Positions 16,991-26,223 of a stretch of 64,000 nt of DNA are shown in pieces. The stretch's first letter is position 1; each line of letters starts with the position of its first letter. The notes under the pieces were generated by a model. That model made no database searches. It was not told where the DNA came from and saw only the letters and a program-made list of their open reading frames with translations. A program made the translations under genes and the position numbers. The stretch spans positions 2,170,001 through 2,234,000 of the forward strand of contig CBDDPH010000002.1 in assembly GCA_965232265.1 (NCBI GenBank), read 5' to 3'. This stretch comes from VXRD01 sp965232265. GTDB taxonomy: Bacteria > Latescibacterota > UBA2968.

Positions 16991-17023
16991 GTGTCTTAGA
17001 GTATTCTGAGGCACTTTTTTTTT
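16991..17023 (+). terminator. Terminator after selAB
   Basis: GTGTCTTAGA pairs with TCTGAGGCAC (with some G-U pairs) over a GTAT loop and is followed by nine Ts. It ends the selA-selB unit. Confidence 0.7.
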
Positions 17024-17110
17024 GTTTTTTCGAAAATGGGCACGGTATTTGCAGTATAATTGCGCGAAGGGCACGCACAGGCGAAGCCTACAACGCAGCG
17101 GTAGGTGTAC

Positions 17111-17207
17111 AACTGGCCGTTCCCCAGGCCAGTTCACCAAGTAACTTACACGAAGGGAGCTTGAGGGCTGGCTACTGACAACTGGCTACTGACAACTGAC
17201 AACTGAT
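17111..17207. repeat. Hairpin element and CTACTGACAACTG repeats
   Basis: AACTGGCC/GGCCAGTT arms (17111-17134) match the hairpin of the element at 10104. From 17170 to 17207 the unit CTACTGACAACTGG is repeated in part three times. These fill most of the 373-bp gap between selB and the glycosyltransferase; a TATAAT at 17055-17060 lacks a good -35. Confidence 0.65.
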
Positions 17208-17225
17208 GGCCTAACGAGGTGTAAG

Positions 17226-18629
17226 ATGAAAATTTATGTGCCACATCCGTATCACGACCACGAGAAAGTGATGGCGTCAAATAGCGGGGCTTCCCTTTCG
17301 GGGTTTAACCATGTGCAGGCGTTGTCGAAGTATTGCGAGGTGTATATGCCCGCGTCTGAAGCGGTGGATTACGGTCCGAATTTGCACGGTATTCGGCAAG
17401 CGTTTGAGACGATTGATTCGTCTGTCCAGTGGTTTGCGCGGCAGGATTTTGACGGTGTGTTGATGTTTGAGCCCAAGGCAGATGATCTGGCGTTTTTCCG
17501 CCATGTGTGTCCCGTGCCCATTGTGATTCGGCTGTCGTGTTCTTTTGGTCGTAATCGGGATTTTATGGATAAGGTGCTGAATTGCTATTCGCTGTTGCGG
17601 CCTTATGATGCGCTGTCGCCCAAGTCGGCATACACCGCGGACGAAGTGGGCAAGCGGGTGTTTGACAAGTCGTATTTGCGCCCGATTACCAATGGGGCAG
17701 ATACTGAGGTGTTTGTGCCGATGGATAAGTTGCAAGCGCGCAAAGAGGTCGCGGATAAGACGGGTGATCAACGCTTTTTGGAGATGCCAGTGGTGGGTTT
17801 TTGCGGGCGATTTGAGCCGGGCAAGGGTGCGTATCCGTTTTTGCGAATGGCCGATCTGAATCCCAATGTGTTGTTTGCCGTGATTGGCAAGCAGTTCGCA
17901 CCCGTGACACATTCGCCCAATGTGATCTTTTTGGGCGCACAACCCTATACGGATATGCCGCTGTATTACAATATGCTGGATGTGTTGTGTGCGCTGTCGG
18001 TGTATTCGTATGAGTCGTGTCCCTCCACTGTGTTGGAGGGCATGGCGTGTGGTCTTCCTGTTGTGGCGACAAATTTTGCGGGTGCGTCGGAGTTGTTGGG
18101 TGCTTGTGGGCGGTTGGTTGAGATTGCGCGATTTGAAGACGAGCCATTGAATGTGACGGGTTATATCGCTCCTGAGGTGATTTCAGATGCTGTGCGCGAT
18201 TTGTTGGATAGCAAGACGGAGCGGGAGAAATTGGGAGAGCGTGCTCGCAAACGCGCGCTCAATTTCTCCTGGGATCATACAGCACAGCAGCACATGGCAT
18301 TGTTTGAAAGTCTGCGGATCAAACGCGATGCGCCCGCGTGCCCGATTCCGATAACCGTGAGTTTTACACAGGGTTGTGATGTATCTGGTGTGCCGAAAAG
18401 TGTGTCCAAAGGATTTAATTATTTGGGCAGCAGGCAAGGTCCGTTACCACGCATCCCGTTTTTGGGGCAGGATATGTCCCTTCTTGAAGGCCTGGGCCTT
18501 CACTTGATGCAGCATGTACACCCAAACGAAGTCGAAGCCGTTCTGCTGGGCTTGTGCGATGATCGCGCCACTGCCCACAAGACGCTTCGCAAAATCCGAC
18601 ACTTCAGCGATATGCTCACGGCTCCCTGA
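17226..18629 (+). CDS. GT4-type glycosyltransferase
   Basis: The 467-residue GT-B fold protein starts MKIYVPHPYHDHEK. The C-terminal donor-binding domain is clear: VVGFCGRFEPGKGAYPFL, DVLCALSVYSYESCPSTVLEGMACGLPVVAT, which is the E-x7-E type site of retaining family 4 enzymes, and ARKRALNFSWDHTAQQH. After about residue 370 there is an extra ~95-residue tail (KRDAPACPIP to SDMLTAP) not typical of GT4, and that same tail is what survives as a pseudogene at 1522-1886. Sugar and acceptor are unknown; polysaccharide or glycolipid assembly is likely. Confidence 0.85.
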   Translation: MKIYVPHPYHDHEKVMASNSGASLSGFNHVQALSKYCEVYMPASEAVDYGPNLHGIRQAFETIDSSVQWFARQDFDGVLMFEPKADDLAFFRHVCPVPIVIRLSCSFGRNRDFMDKVLNCYSLLRPYDALSPKSAYTADEVGKRVFDKSYLRPITNGADTEVFVPMDKLQARKEVADKTGDQRFLEMPVVGFCGRFEPGKGAYPFLRMADLNPNVLFAVIGKQFAPVTHSPNVIFLGAQPYTDMPLYYNMLDVLCALSVYSYESCPSTVLEGMACGLPVVATNFAGASELLGACGRLVEIARFEDEPLNVTGYIAPEVISDAVRDLLDSKTEREKLGERARKRALNFSWDHTAQQHMALFESLRIKRDAPACPIPITVSFTQGCDVSGVPKSVSKGFNYLGSRQGPLPRIPFLGQDMSLLEGLGLHLMQHVHPNEVEAVLLGLCDDRATAHKTLRKIRHFSDMLTAP

Positions 18630-18736
18630 TCGGTGCCCAGAAGTAAGTTTGATTTTTGTACTCGTTGACTTCCTTCCTCGGATCGAGATTTAAGCGTGTT
18701 CAGAATATTCCATCTACGCCATCTGTGCGCCGGGTG

Positions 18737-19753
18737 CTATTTAAAATAAGCTCCTAATTTGATATTTTGCTCGGGATTGCTGGTGATTTTGGGATATTCT
18801 GCGACGAGGTCTTCAAAAGCGACTACGGGCGTTACAATGGGTTCGCCTGTCAGCTTTCCCTCGGTGAGCAATCGCCAGCAGGTGGCGTAAACGCGCTTTT
18901 CGTTCCAGCGGGGATATTCCCGGTTTGGATCGCTGCATGCCCGCGAAAAGATGAGATTGGGGCGGTTGTAATGCGCTTCTGCGCCAAAATCCAGCCCGGG
19001 GCCATAAGGTGCTGGCGCAGCGCCAGCCACTACATTGCCTCCAAATGCCACGCCGCGTATGGCAGCTTGCAGGGCGTGTACATTGGCGCTGTAGTCAATT
19101 GCCACATCTACCCCTCGGTTTCCGGTTGCCTTTTTGATTTCCACGCCCGCATCACAGGTTGTGGGATCGAGGATCAGGTCGGCGCCGCAGATTTGAGCCG
19201 CTTTTTGGCGGTTTTTCAATGGATCGACCGCGATGATTGGATATGCCCCAGATAGTTTGGCGATTTGTACGACCATCAGTCCAATGGCTCCCATCCCAAA
19301 TACGGCCACAGCGTCTCCGACTCTCACTTGTCCATCCCTGATCGCACACATAGCAAAATCCGCCGGGTCCAAACAGACTGCGGATTTCCACGAAAACCCC
19401 TCTGGCACCTTCCAGCACCGTGCTGTCGAGATGACATGGACTTCTCGAAATGGCCCGTAGCTCAGCACCACATCGCCTTCTGCGAACCCATCTACGCCTT
19501 CGCTGATTACAGTGCCGACAAACATATTGCCCGTCCGGGACGACCGTCCTTTGCCCGTGTTTGGGAATACCTGAAGTTCCGGGTCATAAGGTCCGCGTTT
19601 CGCGCTGTCGCCTTTTATCCCCGATAATTCGGTTCCGTGCTTGGCCGCAGCGTACATGCTCTGTACTTTCATCTGTCCTTTTCCAACTTTTGGGACTTCG
19701 TATTCTCGCAATTCCATCTTTTCGGGCGATAGCGCACATACTTCCAGTGGCAT
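18737..19753 (-). CDS. Zinc-type alcohol dehydrogenase-like (MDR) oxidoreductase
   Basis: The 338-residue medium-chain dehydrogenase has an N-terminal GroES-like domain with the AKHGTELSGI segment and an NAD(P)-binding VAVFGMGAIGLMVVQIAKLSGA site near residues 148-168. A second part, VDVAIDYSANVHALQAA and GGNVVAGAAPAP, resembles sugar or polyol dehydrogenases. The classical structural four-Cys zinc loop is not evident. It is the last gene of a co-directional set with a small protein, a serine hydrolase, a sulfatase and a phosphodiesterase, so the substrate may be a sugar derivative. Confidence 0.85.
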   Translation of the reverse strand: MPLEVCALSPEKMELREYEVPKVGKGQMKVQSMYAAAKHGTELSGIKGDSAKRGPYDPELQVFPNTGKGRSSRTGNMFVGTVISEGVDGFAEGDVVLSYGPFREVHVISTARCWKVPEGFSWKSAVCLDPADFAMCAIRDGQVRVGDAVAVFGMGAIGLMVVQIAKLSGAYPIIAVDPLKNRQKAAQICGADLILDPTTCDAGVEIKKATGNRGVDVAIDYSANVHALQAAIRGVAFGGNVVAGAAPAPYGPGLDFGAEAHYNRPNLIFSRACSDPNREYPRWNEKRVYATCWRLLTEGKLTGEPIVTPVVAFEDLVAEYPKITSNPEQNIKLGAYFK

Positions 19754-19770
19754 AGTTTCCTCCTATTCGT

Positions 19771-20055
19771 CTATTCGCGCATCAGGGAAATAGCGGATAT
19801 AGACAATCCAGCCTGGGATTGTTCGTTGATGGATTCGGCGCGGACTTCGATGGTGTAAGTGCCGGGTTCGTCGAGCTGGACCTGGCCGATAATGGTTGCG
19901 GCTTCTGGGAAATACTGCGCTTTGGGGCTGTCGCTCCAGGCGTCGGGTGTGATGGTTTTGTGGAATGTATTGCCAGCAATATCAACGCGCACTTCGTGTC
20001 CGCCTGTCCATTCTCGGGCGCGTCTGGTCTGTCGCGTTTTTGCTGCGGTATTCAT
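19771..20055 (-). CDS. Small hypothetical protein
   Basis: The 94-residue product begins MNTAAKTRQTRRAREWTGGHE and ends with a beta-strand-rich EPGTYTIEVRAESINEQSQAGLSISAISLMRE. The end looks like the last strands of a beta-sandwich found at the C-terminus of some glycosidases and sulfatase partners, but no family is assigned. It lies 17 bp upstream of the dehydrogenase gene and 27 bp downstream of the serine hydrolase, so it belongs to that operon. Confidence 0.55.
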   Translation of the reverse strand: MNTAAKTRQTRRAREWTGGHEVRVDIAGNTFHKTITPDAWSDSPKAQYFPEAATIIGQVQLDEPGTYTIEVRAESINEQSQAGLSISAISLMRE

Positions 20056-20082
20056 AATGTCTCCTTAGTTTATGGCTGAAAA

Positions 20083-21186
20083 CTATTCTTCTACTGCTGC
20101 TGCGACAGCATTGGAAACCCGCCGCAGGAGGCTTCCTTCGGCGACCATCTGATTGGTGAGTACGACGCAACTGAGTTGACGCTCGGCGTCTGCCCAGGCT
20201 ACTGTGCCGGTCGCTCCGGTATGTCCGAAGGTTCGCCGCGATACCAGGTCGCCCCAAAATCCCCACACCCGCGCTCCGGATACGCCCCAACCGATTCCCC
20301 AGGGCGCATTGAGTGTCCCGTTTTGATCTTGCGTCATTGTTGCGACTGCGGCGCAGCTGAAGATGCGCCGATCGCCATAAGTGCCGCCGTTGAGCATGGT
20401 TTGCAATAGGATCGCCAGATCGCGTCCGGTGCTGTGCATGCCGCCCCACGGTGCCCCAAAGTCGCGCCAATACGGGGAGTTCCAACCCCAGCTCTGTTGT
20501 TCTTCGTCCTCTTCGACATCCGTTCCGCACCATACTACGTCTTCAAGTGTCCATTCGCCCATCCCCAATGCGCTTCGCGTCATTCCCAGGGGTGCAAAAA
20601 TTTCCTCGCGTTCGAAGTCGCGCAATCGCTGCCCGCTGACTCGTTCGACAATTTCGGCTGCGAGCAGGATGCCCATGCTCTGATAGCAAAAATCGGTTCC
20701 CGGTTTGTAGAGCAAGGGTGTCTGAAGTGCCCGTTCGACGAAGCCCGCCACGGGTGTGTGCGCCTGTCGCAAGCTGGTATTTTCGGGTAGCATGTCGGGC
20801 ATGCCGGATATGTGCGAGAGCAAATGGCGCACTTTGACGGCGGGACGGTCGCCGCCTGTGTATTCGGGTAGATAATCGATGGCCGGGTCGTTGAGTGAGA
20901 TCAGCCCCCGATCTACGAGGATCATCAGCGCGCAGGCTGTAACGGGTTTGGTGATTGAGGCGAGGAGAAATATCGAGTCTGCATCGACAGGCTGGCGTGT
21001 GCGAGGGTGCTGTTGTCCGCATCCCCGGGCGAAGACTTCCTTGCCGTGTCGCGCAACTGTCAGCGAGGCCGCGCCAATTTGCCCGGCTTCTGTAGCGGCT
21101 GTGAGCGCGCCAAAGGCCCGTTCGAGTTGGTCGGCAGACATGCCCACATCCTGAGGGGCAGCTACTACGAGTGTGTTATTTGCCAT
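20083..21186 (-). CDS. Serine hydrolase (class C beta-lactamase family)
   Basis: The active-site S-x-x-K is Ser77-Ile-Thr-Lys80 in LLASITKPVTA. A YQS motif in FCYQSMGILLAAEIVERVSG takes the Y-x-N place, and HTGATGTVAWADAE fits the third box. Length 367 and the absence of a signal peptide fit the esterase / D-aminopeptidase-like members, which are mostly cytoplasmic hydrolases of small esters or amides and not true lactamases. It lies 35 bp downstream of the sulfatase. Confidence 0.88.
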   Translation of the reverse strand: MANNTLVVAAPQDVGMSADQLERAFGALTAATEAGQIGAASLTVARHGKEVFARGCGQQHPRTRQPVDADSIFLLASITKPVTACALMILVDRGLISLNDPAIDYLPEYTGGDRPAVKVRHLLSHISGMPDMLPENTSLRQAHTPVAGFVERALQTPLLYKPGTDFCYQSMGILLAAEIVERVSGQRLRDFEREEIFAPLGMTRSALGMGEWTLEDVVWCGTDVEEDEEQQSWGWNSPYWRDFGAPWGGMHSTGRDLAILLQTMLNGGTYGDRRIFSCAAVATMTQDQNGTLNAPWGIGWGVSGARVWGFWGDLVSRRTFGHTGATGTVAWADAERQLSCVVLTNQMVAEGSLLRRVSNAVAAAVEE

Positions 21187-21221
21187 GTTATCCTCATTTT
21201 ATTTTTTTTAGAATGTCTCAA

Positions 21222-22676
21222 TCAAGACTTCCGTTTGTTGTCGCGCTCAAAAACGACATCATCGCCAAACCGCTTCCGCCCCTTTGCAGCAGGTCCAACA
21301 ATGTCCAACTGTCCTCTGCCCATCACGGCTTCACGCGAGCCATCTCGCTGGGGATCGGCATAGCGCACAAACCACGTATCCAGATCGGCTTGTAGCGATT
21401 CCCGAATGGGCTGGTGTTTTTGTTCTGCGATCAGATTTTGTCGTTCATCCGGGTCGTTTACCAGGTCGTAGAGTTCATGGGGACCATAGGGATAGCGGTG
21501 GACGTACTTCCATTCCACGGTGCGGATCATTCGCGTGGGGCCGTATTCGTCATATACAACCACCTGATCATCGCCAGATAGAGCGCGTCCTTCCAATAAT
21601 GCGGAAAAGCTGCGCCCGGGAAGGGCGTCGGAGTCGGGATTTTCTACGTTGAGATAGTCCAGCAAGGTCGGCATGATGTCGTAGTGGCTGTGCAGTGAAG
21701 AGATAACCTCGCCTTCGGGAACGCGACCTGGATGCGAGAAGAGCATGGGGACTTTCACCGAGGTGTCGAACATGTTCGGCGGATATGTCCCATTGCCTTT
21801 GCCGTAAATCCCGTGGTGCCCCATGTTCATCCCATTGTCGCTTGTAAATGCGATGAGTGTATTTTCCCGCAATCCATTGGCTTCCAGCCAATCCAGCACC
21901 CTACCCACGTTGGCGTCCATCGCGGTCATGGCGGCAAAATAGCCGCTGAGTGTTTCTCGGCGTTCTTCTTCCGTAAATCCCAAAGAACCCGATGATCCCG
22001 TCTTCGACAACTGCTGCGGATGCATGGGTTCATCGGGGGTTGATTCAAAAGGGCAGTTTTGATAATAATCTTCGAATAATTCGGGTGGATGGTGTTCGCG
22101 CCCCCAGGGCGCGTGAGGTGCTGTGTAGTGGACATTCATACAGAAGGGTTGATTTGTATTCTCCAAAAATTCCAATGCATTATCTGTAATCAGATCGCTC
22201 ACGTAATCCGATGTTTGATACGCTTTGCCGTCGCGAATCATCGGGGGATTGTAATACGGTCCTGCGCCACTTGCGTGAACATCCCAAAACGCAAAACTTT
22301 TCTGCGGTTTTTCCGAATAGCCCAGATGCCATTTGCCACTTAGACCACATGTGTAACCCCGTTCAGATAGGATATCGGTATATGCTGTTTGTCCGGATAG
22401 ATATTCGATAGCCCGATCATCTGCGCCGTGGATATTTGAATTGCCCGCCCGTAAGAAATCCTGTACGCCGTGTTGCGATGGCATGCGGCCCGTTAAAATG
22501 GAAGCCCGAGCCGGCGAGCAGACCGGCGACGCACAAAAGAAATTCTCAAAGCGCAATCCCGTTGCGGCCAATCGATCCAGATTGGGTGTGCGAATTTCCG
22601 AATTGCCCGCACATCCCATCGCCCAATATCCCTGGTCGTCTGTTAAAATAAAAAGCAAGTTGATTTGTTCAGACAT
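21222..22676 (-). CDS. Type I sulfatase (formylglycine-dependent)
   Basis: Cleaves sulfate esters, presumably on carbohydrates. Metal-binding LTDDQG lies at residues 11-16, and the C-x-P-x-R maturation motif is Cys53-SPAR in PVCSPARASILTGR. Further family features are GKWHLG and TSDNGMNMGHHGIYGKGNGT. No signal peptide is visible, unlike many planctomycete sulfatases. A formylglycine-generating enzyme or an anaerobic maturase is required; none lies in this window. The second sulfatase at 30347 shares about the same layout. Confidence 0.93.
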   Translation of the reverse strand: MSEQINLLFILTDDQGYWAMGCAGNSEIRTPNLDRLAATGLRFENFFCASPVCSPARASILTGRMPSQHGVQDFLRAGNSNIHGADDRAIEYLSGQTAYTDILSERGYTCGLSGKWHLGYSEKPQKSFAFWDVHASGAGPYYNPPMIRDGKAYQTSDYVSDLITDNALEFLENTNQPFCMNVHYTAPHAPWGREHHPPELFEDYYQNCPFESTPDEPMHPQQLSKTGSSGSLGFTEEERRETLSGYFAAMTAMDANVGRVLDWLEANGLRENTLIAFTSDNGMNMGHHGIYGKGNGTYPPNMFDTSVKVPMLFSHPGRVPEGEVISSLHSHYDIMPTLLDYLNVENPDSDALPGRSFSALLEGRALSGDDQVVVYDEYGPTRMIRTVEWKYVHRYPYGPHELYDLVNDPDERQNLIAEQKHQPIRESLQADLDTWFVRYADPQRDGSREAVMGRGQLDIVGPAAKGRKRFGDDVVFERDNKRKS

Positions 22677-22701
22677 GGTGTTTATTCCGTTTGTGAAAGA
22701 C

Positions 22702-23589
22702 CTATTCTCGCCCCAGTATTTTTAACAGGCGATCTGGCCGGCGGGTGATGATGCCATCTACCCCTTTTTCAATTAGCATTCGCATTTTCGATTCGTCATC
22801 CACAGTCCATATTTGTATCTGTATATTGTTTTTGCGTGCGCCGGATAACAGGCGTGGATGGCTGCCATTTATTGGTCCCATTTTTAGTGGGAATTGCAAT
22901 ACTTCGACATTGGGCTGATAAACCGCGCTCATACCCAGCCAGCACAGGGCGTAAAAAATCATGCCTTCTGTCATGCCCGGCGATGTCGCAACTTCGGGAA
23001 ATTGCTTGCGAAAACGCTTCAATGTTCCGGTGTCAAAACACGCGACCAGCACGCGGTGCTGCATCCCGTGGTGGCGAATCAAATTGCCAAATGTCTCGAC
23101 AATATCCGGCTCTTTCTGTTTGATTTCAATGGTCATTCGCATGTGCGGAAAAGACGCGAAGACTTCATCCAGCGTGGGGGCTGCTATTCCTTTTCCGCGA
23201 AAGGGAAAAGTCGCGCCCTTGTCCGCCGACCATTTGTATCCCGCATCTAACTGTTTCAATTCTGCGAGTGTCAGATCATTTACCCGTGCGTTGCCATTGG
23301 TCGTGCGCGTTACGGTCTCATCGTGAAAGACCACGATATGGCCGTCTTTTGTACTGCGAATATCCATTTCCAGCATATCCACGCCGAGATCTACCGCGTG
23401 TTGGAAAGCATATCGCGTATTTTCGGGCCACAATCGCCATCCCCCCCGGTGTGCAATCACTTCAACTCCCGCATTTTTTTTGATGAAAGGATGATCGAGC
23501 ATCGGTTTCCTCCAGATGGATATCACAACACACAGCGCAGTGAAAAATACTATAAAGGTGAGCAAAATTTTAGCGACTCGTTTCACCAT
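22702..23589 (-). CDS. Glycerophosphodiester phosphodiesterase, membrane-anchored
   Basis: Hydrolyses glycerophosphodiesters to glycerol 3-phosphate and an alcohol. ATG 23589 (MVKRVAKILLTFIVFFTALCVV) is chosen because it starts the membrane anchor or signal segment; upstream codons overlap the divergent promoter. The conserved triad is complete: VIAHRGGWRLWPENT, LEMDIRSTKDGHIVVFHDETV. The C-terminal WTVDDESKMRMLIEKGVDGIITRRPD also fits. It lies 25 bp upstream of the sulfatase. Confidence 0.92.
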   Translation of the reverse strand: MVKRVAKILLTFIVFFTALCVVISIWRKPMLDHPFIKKNAGVEVIAHRGGWRLWPENTRYAFQHAVDLGVDMLEMDIRSTKDGHIVVFHDETVTRTTNGNARVNDLTLAELKQLDAGYKWSADKGATFPFRGKGIAAPTLDEVFASFPHMRMTIEIKQKEPDIVETFGNLIRHHGMQHRVLVACFDTGTLKRFRKQFPEVATSPGMTEGMIFYALCWLGMSAVYQPNVEVLQFPLKMGPINGSHPRLLSGARKNNIQIQIWTVDDESKMRMLIEKGVDGIITRRPDRLLKILGRE

Positions 23590-23718
23590 TGGGCCAACCA
23601 CACAAATTATGGGCTTAAGGGAAATATCTATAAAAAGTCCGTTGAGGGATTCGCGCTTGATTTCTCGAAGGTGCGTTGTTACTTTGATCAGTTGAGAATC
23701 CAATTTATCGGAAAAATT

Positions 23719-24141
23719 ATGTCCCGGACATTTATAAAATTTGCCCTCACGGGTTTATCGGGGGTATTTGTCAATCTCGGCTCGTTTCAGTTCTTGCTCA
23801 ATCTCGGTGTGCATAAGTTGTTGGCATCGCCAATAGCCATTGAACTGTCGATTATTTCAAATTTTTTGCTCAATAACTACTGGACTTTCCGCGATCGCGC
23901 ACTGGCGGGGAGAAAGCGCGTTCGGGGGGTGAAGTACAACCTCGTTTCACTGGTGACGCTCATGCTGAGTTATAGCACGTTTGTCTTGCTTTCCTTCCTT
24001 TTCCCAGCGGTGCAATCGGTCATTTTACAGGGGTGTGCAATTGCCCCGGCCACATTGTTCAACTATTTCATCAATTCCCGCTGGACGTTTCGCGAGGTGA
24101 CAGGCGGACGAGCAGGAGTCAGGGAGGACGATACGCAATGA
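23719..24141 (+). CDS. GtrA-family membrane protein
   Basis: The 140-residue protein has four membrane helices of the GtrA/DPMS flippase-like family: FIKFALTGLSGVFVNLGSF, ASPIAIELSIISNFLLNNYWTF, VKYNLVSLVTLMLSYSTFVLL and the final LFNYFINSRWTF. The start at ATG 23719 gives the normal family length; the open frame extends upstream without supportive sequence. Members move lipid-linked sugars or assist cell-surface polysaccharide synthesis. The stop overlaps the next start in an ATGA, so the two are coupled. Confidence 0.88.
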   Translation: MSRTFIKFALTGLSGVFVNLGSFQFLLNLGVHKLLASPIAIELSIISNFLLNNYWTFRDRALAGRKRVRGVKYNLVSLVTLMLSYSTFVLLSFLFPAVQSVILQGCAIAPATLFNYFINSRWTFREVTGGRAGVREDDTQ

Positions 24142-26223
24142 ATCGCGTGGATGCCCAGGATGAAATATTTAAACCCTTGCGCGATGGGATCGCACTGGTC
24201 GCCTCGGTTATTGGCCCGCTCGTGCTTTATGTGCTTAGTATGCCGCGCACTGTTGTTCTGGAAGATGACGGCCTGTTTCTCATGGCTGGAGTACACCTTG
24301 GCGTGGCACATCCGCCGGGCTATCCGCTCTATACCCTTATTGTCTATCTGTTCACACAACTGCCCTTTGGCAATGTTGCTTTTCTCGGTCATTTGTCCAG
24401 CGCGGTATTGGGCGCGTTTGCCTGCGGCTGCGTCTATGTGTGTGCCCGCTTGTTGCATGCATCGCCAATTCCAGCCATGATCGCTACATGGTTGTTTGCC
24501 GCGTCTGAGCATTTCTGGTCTCAGGCGATTATCGCCGAGGTTTATACGCTTAATGCGCTGTTCTTTTTTGGCCTTTATGCGCTGATTTTATACGGCATCC
24601 GCCAGCCGCAGCGCACAGGGATCTGGATTGCCGCGGCTATCGCCTATGGATTGAGCCTGACCAATCACTGGCCGCTGATGGTGCTTTCAACGCCGGGTTT
24701 GATGATATTGGTCTTTCCCGTTTGGCGCACTGTGTATCGGAAACTGCCGCTACTTTTGGGTGTTTCTTTGCCGTGTGCGGTCATTGCCTTATGCGTGGAT
24801 GGTCTGGCGATCGCATCGTGATCCTCTGATCAATTTTTACGGCTCTATCGATACGTTGAAAGAATTTTGGCACTACTTCAGCCGACAGGGCTATGTCGAA
24901 GTGGATGTCAGCCCCAGCGCCGGATGGAATGACCGGTTCGGTTTCATGCAATGGCTGAGCAATGAGTTTTTGTGGCAGTTGACGCTGCCGGGATTTGCAC
25001 TCGCTGTGTTCGGTCTGATCGTTCTGTTTCAGCGGCGGCAGATCGCCCAAGCTGGTTCGGGATTGCTGGTGTTTTTGGGCAATAGCATTGTGCTGATTGC
25101 CCTGCTGGGCTTTGATTTTGACTTTTTTTGGGTTGCGATCTTTCGTCCCTATTCTTTGCTTTGTTACGGCATAGCGGCTCTGTGGTTGGGCATTGGATTG
25201 CAGGTTGTGCTCGACTGGTTGGCAGAACGGTTGTCCTTCAAATTTGTCCGTGGACCGGGACTCAAAATTGGTATGACCGTGCTGGTGGGCGCGGCGATGG
25301 TTGCGTGGTCGGTGGATGCACACTGGCAGGTCAATGATCGAGCCGATAGCGTCTTTACCGAGCACTATGCGGACATGCAGTTGGATATTTTGCCAGAGGA
25401 CGCGGTCCTTTTCGTATTCGGCGATGCAACCGGGCCGATGGGCTATTATCAATACATCGAGAACCGCCGGCCAGATGTCGCGCTGTACAATCTTCAGGGA
25501 CTCGTATATGGCAAACGCCTATACGACCCGTTTTTACCAAAAGAAAAGAAGAAGGAGGTTCTGGAACAATTCACTGATTCGACAGAACGATCCCTCTTTT
25601 TTCCTATGGATTTCGATATTTTTCCCGACCGCCAAGCACGGATCTATGGTTTTCTCATGGAGGCGGTTAAAGATGGCGAGCTGGGTACCACACAAATAAA
25701 ACGCCATCCGCGCGGAGAGGCGTATTTCATCTATCTGGTGCGTTTGCAACCCATTGATCGCTGGGAGCGCGTGCAGCGAAATGAGTTGTTGTTCCAGTAC
25801 GGACGATATTTGGGTTTGATTTATTTTTCGGGCGATCCGGGACTTCTCGATTCCATGCGGGAATTGTTTCGCCTTGCAGAAGGAAGTTACACCTGTCTCC
25901 TCGGCATGGCCGCCGTGCTGATAGAACACGGGAATAGCTCGCACTGGGAACAGGTCTCAGCTTGGTTAGATAGGGCTGAGACCCTCAAATACGAGGCATT
26001 GAAAAAACAAAGTCTGGCGCGGCTATACTACTTGAAGGGAAGTCTGTTGCAAAAACAGGGGAAGAGGGTAGAAGCTGTCGCGTCTTTTGGGAAGTCCCGC
26101 GACATATATCCCCATCCCGAGAACAAGGCGCTCGAGGCCCTCGAACAATACAAGGTCAATTTCAAAAGGGTCAATCCGCCAGGTCGGGAAAGCCCAAAAC
26201 CCGTTTTGCCGTTCCCCCCATAA
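24138..26223 (+). pseudogene. DUF2723 membrane protein with a frameshift
   Basis: The first frame (24138 to about 24783) carries the DUF2723 (PF11028) start: PRTVVLEDDGLFLMAGVHLGVAHPPGYPLYT and several membrane helices. It then reads into a stop at 24819-24821. The adjacent +1 frame continues exactly where the domain should: LPYAWMVWRSHRDPLINFYG and WHYFSRQGYVEVD, to a stop at 26223. Dropping one base at about 24783 rejoins them into about 695 residues. The protein is predicted to be a membrane glycosyltransferase-like protein (O-mannosylation type in some lineages). The C-terminus adds a TPR-like pair of helices. It is pseudogenised or carries a sequence error; GtrA beside it supports a glycan role. 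Confidence 0.78.

Noticed and set aside
16853..17225. tRNA(Sec) gene in the gap after selB
   Set aside because: No acceptor stem, no TTCGA-type T loop and no UCA anticodon arm could be placed; the gap holds a terminator and repeats.
24784..24821. TGA at 24819 as a possible selenocysteine codon, given selAB in the window
   Set aside because: Reading through in the same frame gives no DUF2723-like sequence, while the +1 frame does, so a frameshift explains it better.
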